Assembly: GCA_024239075.1 (NCBI GenBank) | Contig: JANBVI010000019.1 | Location: 1 to 35,677 of the forward strand | DNA from: Fischerella sp. CENA71 | Lineage (GTDB): Bacteria > Cyanobacteriota > Cyanobacteriia > Cyanobacteriales > Nostocaceae | Length of the DNA stretch: 35,677 bases | Direction: 5' to 3' | Part shown: positions 32,253 to 35,677 of the stretch, piece by piece | Layout of the letters: every line of letters starts with the position of its first letter | Position numbering within the stretch: position 1 is the stretch's first letter | The notes under the pieces: model-generated | The model's input: the letters and a program-made list of their open reading frames with translations, nothing else | What the model was told of the DNA's origin: nothing | The model's database searches: none | Program-made: the position numbers and the translations under genes

Positions 32253-33575
32253 ATGCTTGAGTTCGATGACATCCAGCACATTCTATTGACTCGTGCACCC
32301 GCTCTCACCGGGCGGTACGAATTCCTGTCGTTCCGTAATCCTGCTGGCGGCCGGAAGTGGTTGTCCGCTATCCTCGAAACGGTAAAGTCTGCCCAAGAGG
32401 CCCGCGCTTCGATGGAGGAGGACAAGCGATGGGTGAGTGTGGCCTTCACCTGGAACGGTCTGCGGGCGCTGGGGGTTGATGAAGCCTCACTGGACACGTT
32501 TCCCGAGGAGTTCAAGCAGGGCATGGTTGCTCGTGCGGAAGTCCTCGGTGACACCGGCGCAAATCATCCGGACCATTGGGTCGGGGGTCTGGCCAGTCCA
32601 GATCTCCACGCCATCGTCATCCTCTTTGCTCGCGATAACGCAGAGCGCGAACGGTGTAAAGAAAAGCACCAGCAACTCGTCGCACAGTATGAGGGAGTCG
32701 AGGTCCTCTCGTCGCTGGATCTGGAAGCAACGCCGCCTTTCAACTACGCCCATGACCACTTCGGTTATCGCGATCGGCTATCGCAGCCGGTGATCGAAGG
32801 TACTGGCGAGGAACCAACCCCCGGTTCTGGTGCGGCGCTGAAAGCGGGCGAGTTCATCTTGGGCTACCCAGACGAAAACGGGCCTCCTGCCAATCTGCCG
32901 CAACCCGAGATCCTCTCCCGCAACGGCAGCTATATGGCTTATCGCCGCCTGCAAGAACATGTCGTTGAGTTTCGTGAATTTCTGCGTCAGCACGGTCAGA
33001 CGCCGGAGGAGCAGGAACTGGTGGCGGCGAAACTGATGGGTCGTTGGCGCAGTGGTGCCCCGTTGGTGCTTGCACCGGACAAGGACGATCCAGCACTGGC
33101 TACCGATCCGCAGCGGAACAACGACTTCAACTATAAGACGATGGACCCGCATGGTTATGCCGTACCGCTCGGTTCCCATATCCGTCGTCTCAATCCTCGT
33201 GATACGGCAGCCAACATGAACCGACGACGGATGATTCGTCGCGGGGCGACCTACGGCCCGCCACTTCCGGAGGATGCACCTGAGGACGGTGTAGAGCGTG
33301 GCATCGCGGCATTCGTAATCTGCGCCAGCCTCATTCGCCAGTTTGAGTTCGCGCAGAATGTGTGGATAAACGACAAAAACTTCCATGAACTTGGCAATGA
33401 GCGCGATCCGATCATCGGCACGCAAGACGGCACATTAGAATTCAAAATTCCGAAGCGTCCGATCCGGAAAAAAATAACTGGCATTCCAGCCTTCACCACT
33501 GTCCGGGGCGGAGCTTACTTTTTTCTGCCGGGACTCAAGGCACTTCGATACCTTGCGTCACTCGGTTCTGCCTGA
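32253..33575 (+). CDS. DyP-type haem peroxidase
   Basis: 440 residues. The family's distal motif GxxDG appears as FGYRDRLSQP: Asp174 is kept but the last Gly is Arg. The proximal haem His is H309 in PLGSHIRRLNPRDT, with RRMIRRGATYGPPLP and FVICASLIRQFEFAQNVWIND following, as in DyP enzymes that act on dyes and aromatics with H2O2. FLPGLKALRYLASL closes the fold. No Tat or Sec signal, so cytosolic or carried inside an encapsulin-like shell; no shell gene is in the window. GC-rich codons. An 11-bp tandem duplication (TGCCTGATGAA, 33569-33590) spans its stop codon. Confidence 0.88.
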   Translation: MLEFDDIQHILLTRAPALTGRYEFLSFRNPAGGRKWLSAILETVKSAQEARASMEEDKRWVSVAFTWNGLRALGVDEASLDTFPEEFKQGMVARAEVLGDTGANHPDHWVGGLASPDLHAIVILFARDNAERERCKEKHQQLVAQYEGVEVLSSLDLEATPPFNYAHDHFGYRDRLSQPVIEGTGEEPTPGSGAALKAGEFILGYPDENGPPANLPQPEILSRNGSYMAYRRLQEHVVEFREFLRQHGQTPEEQELVAAKLMGRWRSGAPLVLAPDKDDPALATDPQRNNDFNYKTMDPHGYAVPLGSHIRRLNPRDTAANMNRRRMIRRGATYGPPLPEDAPEDGVERGIAAFVICASLIRQFEFAQNVWINDKNFHELGNERDPIIGTQDGTLEFKIPKRPIRKKITGIPAFTTVRGGAYFFLPGLKALRYLASLGSA

Positions 33576-33637
33576 TGAATGCCTGATGAATCAAGACTCG
33601 TTCATTCCAAACGCAGCAACCCAAAAGGGGGTTACTC

Positions 33638-34657
33638 ATGAATGCTGTCATTTCAGCCGCACGCACTTACAACCAGAACCATGTGCCCCGCCAATACACC
33701 CCAGGTAAACGAAGGGTGAGCATCTATTGGACCTGGAGCTACCCGTGGGAAGCCAATCGAGATCTCACGGAAATGGATAATCGTTTCTCGACCATGACCG
33801 AGGTCCGCCGGGTAGCGTGGCCTGCCTATGAGTCACCGGAGTGGGGTGTGTCGCAATTTCTCCAGGGAATCGAGGGGACGCTGGAGTTGTTTCACCGCTC
33901 CACGCTCGACTTCCAGCAATTAGTGGGTGAGATCACCGATCATCCGGTTGCGGTGTTCCAGCGCGTTGATCAGGCGGGATATGGACTTCGGATCGACGAA
34001 CGGATTCTGGCGGATACGGACACGCTGATGGTGTTCGGACTGGATCATCTCATTTCTAAGCAGGAGGCTGCACCGGAGGAGATTGCGGCGATCCGCGAGT
34101 GGCTCAAACGCGAAGGCACCTGTCTGCTGATTGGGCCTCATCATGATGTTGGTTTCACCGATGACATGCAACAGCGTCAGATGGAGTACGCTCATCATGG
34201 TGACGCCCTTGTTCCACGCCAACAGCGGTTTGGCCAATATACCCGTTCGCTAATGAAGGCGCTTGGGGTGCCGGTGCTGAATCAATATGGACTTCGGCCA
34301 GCCCTTGTCGAAGGCACCAAGGAGATAACACCGCTGACGATCAACAAGGATCTGGACGAACTCGGATTGCTCAATGGGGTCACCACCTTCAATTTCCATC
34401 TCCACCTGCCCCATTATGCGCTGACCACCGATGACACAAACTCTATTCATGTGTTGGCACGCCAGCCTATTGACCTTAATCGGCCACACCCTTTCACCCA
34501 GGAGGGCAACACAGAATTCAACTCCTTCATTTGGATGCCTCCGAAAGACGAACGCGCCGGACATATCCTCCTGGCTGACTCAACCATCTTCACGACCCTG
34601 TTTGGCGGTACGGACAGCTTGAATAATTTTTGGAAGAATATCGCCGTGATGAAGTGA
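33638..34657 (+). CDS. Uncharacterised protein, amidotransferase/ThuA-like fold suspected
   Basis: 339 residues, no signal peptide. I cannot name a family. DTLMVFGLDHLISKQEAAPEEIAAIREWLKREGTCLLIGPHHDVG resembles the class I glutamine-amidotransferase-like / ThuA layout, where a strand ends, a helix runs with '(E)AIREWLKxGG', and a strand ends in 'GxH'. No nucleophile-elbow Cys is obvious there. HIHLPHYALTT-type and SIHVLARQPID segments and the closing GGTDSLNNFWKNIAVMK are distinctive. AAGGGGG lies 8-10 nt before the ATG, the strongest ribosome site in the cassette. It is 62 nt after the peroxidase gene, with the same GC-rich codons, so probably one transcript. Confidence 0.8.
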   Translation: MNAVISAARTYNQNHVPRQYTPGKRRVSIYWTWSYPWEANRDLTEMDNRFSTMTEVRRVAWPAYESPEWGVSQFLQGIEGTLELFHRSTLDFQQLVGEITDHPVAVFQRVDQAGYGLRIDERILADTDTLMVFGLDHLISKQEAAPEEIAAIREWLKREGTCLLIGPHHDVGFTDDMQQRQMEYAHHGDALVPRQQRFGQYTRSLMKALGVPVLNQYGLRPALVEGTKEITPLTINKDLDELGLLNGVTTFNFHLHLPHYALTTDDTNSIHVLARQPIDLNRPHPFTQEGNTEFNSFIWMPPKDERAGHILLADSTIFTTLFGGTDSLNNFWKNIAVMK

Positions 34658-34678
34658 ACTCCTAGCTCAGGGAGTTTT
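34657..34678 (+). terminator. Weak hairpin at end of DyP cassette
   Basis: AACTCC (34657-34662) pairs with GGAGTT (34671-34676), followed by TT, directly at the stop codon of the last cassette gene. Short stem and short T run. Confidence 0.4.
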
Positions 34679-34692
34679 GGTTAAAAGTTAGA

Positions 34693-35085
34693 CAGTATTT
34701 ATACGAGAGGACGAAAGATATGGGAACACAGACTCCATTGGCGACAGTGCATCAATAGTGGGAGTAGGAAACCTCAAGAAGCGAACGCCACCAACTGAAA
34801 GGTAACGGGAATACATAACCAGGTGGATAGGGTAATTACCCAAGCCGAAAGGCTGCTGACGTGAGATTGGTGAGTCTGTTGAATTTCAAAAGTTTAGACC
34901 CGAACTAAAAGGGAAAAGTTAGATGCAGACCGAATGTTTGTAAGCGTAACCTCTAGAACTACCGATTGGAATAACGTCAATTGGCGCAAAGCTAATCGAG
35001 TAGTTAGGAATCTAAGACGGAGAGTTGGCTAATATTGCGCTGCATGGAATGTCCGAGGCATTAGGCGTTAAATACAACTATCCCC
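34693..35085 (+). mobile_element. Group II intron fragment
   Basis: The RNA-like sequence GGTAACGGGAATACATAACC, then AGGTGGATAGGGTAATTACC, AAGCCGAAAGGCTGCTGACG and TGAGATTGGTGAGTCTGTTG follows the domain I pattern of cyanobacterial group II introns. GTGCATC near 34747 may be the degenerate 5' end. It leads into the first residues of an intron-encoded protein (34934-35032), which stops. Domains V/VI and the reverse transcriptase are absent, so it is a dead 5' fragment. Limits approximate. Confidence 0.65.
34934..35032 (+). pseudogene. Group II intron reverse transcriptase, N-terminal fragment
   Basis: ATG at 34934 encodes 32 residues, including TDWNNVNWRKANRVVRNLRR. This matches the start of group II intron proteins (the 'W..INWxKxxxxVxxLQxRIY' RVT_N motif). 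TAA follows and the polymerase and maturase domains are missing. Confidence 0.65.
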
Positions 35086-35224
35086 TTTTTGTCACTTTCA
35101 TCAGAGAATAATCTCTAACCCTTGTTTTTGCGTCTTTTCGCAACAATCATTTTTAAATGACAAAATTAGGATGCGATCGCGCAATTTATTCTTGTGTCTG
35201 GGATTCAGGATAGGCATGGTATTT

Positions 35225-35581
35225 TTATCTCTTCAGAGTGATAAATAAGGGATAGCTACGTAGAACACAGATATCGTCTTCTGGGCGAAAAGAACCTGAC
35301 AACAACCCATAGCTGTGCAACTGTTGCAGCCATTGACAATCTAAAACGTCTGTTTTACGTCCAGGCAAAGTTTTGACATGGTGAGCATTCACAAGTTTGA
35401 CTTCAAAACCACGAGTCTCTAGAATTTGAAACAATGGAATCCAATAAACACCTGTTGATTCCATTGCCACTGTTTCAACTTGACATTCAGTCAACCAATC
35501 AGCAATGGCATATAAATCAGCTGTGTAGCAGCCAAAACGTCGGACGCACTCCGCTTCCTGACGGGGCGACAAAAATAGCTA
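35225..35581 (-). pseudogene. IS110-family transposase fragment
   Basis: 115 readable residues of the N-terminal DEDD catalytic domain. AMESTGVYWIPLFQILETRG carries the Glu, and VNAHHVKTLPGRKTDVLDCQ-W-LQQLHSYGLL carries the two Asp of the KTDxxD motif. The start of the domain (the first Asp of DEDD) is lost: an in-frame TAG (35579-35581) lies just upstream. After LRSY the frame changes into unrelated residues and stops, so the C-terminal serine domain is gone. The frame starts with a TTG (35572) and is not a functional gene. Confidence 0.8.
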
Positions 35582-35677
35582 GGATACAGACATGATAAGC
35601 TTCATAGCGCTCAGACCTCGTTGATAATACTTCTGCTTATTGCGATTTAGTTTCATTAGCTCGGTCACGAACTCTGT
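35579..35677 (-). CDS. Possible C-terminal end of a gene running in from the window edge
   Basis: On the minus strand an open frame enters from the window edge and reads TEFVTELMKLNRNKQKYYQR, then GLSAMKLIMSVS, then stop, in the same frame as the IS110 fragment. It is basic and unrecognised. It could be the tail of a neighbouring gene or more IS debris. Confidence 0.25.
   Translation of the reverse strand, partial: TEFVTELMKLNRNKQKYYQRGLSAMKLIMSVS

Noticed and set aside
32437-33499. Open frames overlapping the DyP peroxidase gene on both strands
   Set aside because: Same GC-rich shadow effect; residues are Arg/Ser/Pro-rich without recognisable domains.
1-35677. tRNA, rRNA, CRISPR array or replication origin
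   Set aside because: Read for cloverleaf ends, rRNA motifs, spaced direct repeats and DnaA-box clusters; none was convincing by eye. A tRNAscan or Infernal run could overturn this.

Overview
The window is a stretch of chromosome (or a large plasmid) from a filamentous, probably Nostocales-type cyanobacterium. The main clue is the HIP1 octamer GCGATCGC, present at about 14 places in host-like sequence. Other clues are AT-rich intergenic DNA, short palindromic repeats, low-complexity 'CCCCGTGTC' tracts, and cyanobacterial families of transposases and group II introns. No rRNA, tRNA or CRISPR array was seen.

Layout. 1-1930: relic of an IS transposase with a large internal deletion. It abuts the surviving ATPase/receiver half of a hybrid histidine kinase, followed by a small hypothetical gene. 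1932-3617: a 1.7-kb region without genes, packed with nested inverted repeats, including the first copy of a ~320-bp dispersed repeat. 3618-7785: a protein-arginine deiminase, a membrane-anchored pentapeptide-repeat protein and a TspO-like membrane protein. 7812-16467: a tyrosine/homogentisate catabolic locus. One arm (minus strand) carries hppD, hmgA, a haem-oxygenase-like di-iron protein and an acyl-CoA ligase. The other arm (plus strand) carries an Lrp/AsnC regulator, an uncharacterised conserved protein translationally coupled to fahA, and fahA. 16877-23970: a polyglucan/glucose block with an SDR glucose dehydrogenase, an amylo-1,6-glucosidase-like enzyme, a CDF transporter, a GH15 glucoamylase-like enzyme and a cupin. 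24082-25629: a GC-rich sulfatase. 25870-27669: a broken small ORF, a DUF1345-like membrane protein and an HdeD-like protein. 28172-30980: a second, smaller relic of the first IS lying directly against a secreted PQQ-type sugar dehydrogenase, then a secreted SMP-30/gluconolactonase. 30981-31667: IS21-like end repeats and the second copy of the dispersed repeat. 31668-34657: a GC-rich three-gene cassette (unknown protein, DyP-type peroxidase, unknown amidotransferase-fold-like protein). 34680-35677: remnants of a group II intron and of an IS110 transposase.

How the genes fit together. HppD, HmgA and FahA give 4-hydroxyphenylpyruvate to fumarate plus acetoacetate. No maleylacetoacetate isomerase is visible, which makes the unknown protein coupled to fahA a candidate. 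The co-directional ligase could activate acetoacetate or another acid. The debranching and glucoamylase enzymes release glucose. The cytoplasmic SDR, and separately the exported sugar dehydrogenase plus lactonase, would oxidise glucose to gluconate. The sulfatase and DyP cassette lack GCGATCGC and use GC-rich codons, so they look transferred.

Most unusual structures: (a) two families of nested inverted repeats whose arms differ between copies but stay complementary (covariation); (b) a hairpin whose loop is exactly inverted between two dispersed copies; (c) repeat DNA inserted in frame inside two enzyme genes; (d) the DyP cassette with two uncharacterised partner proteins.
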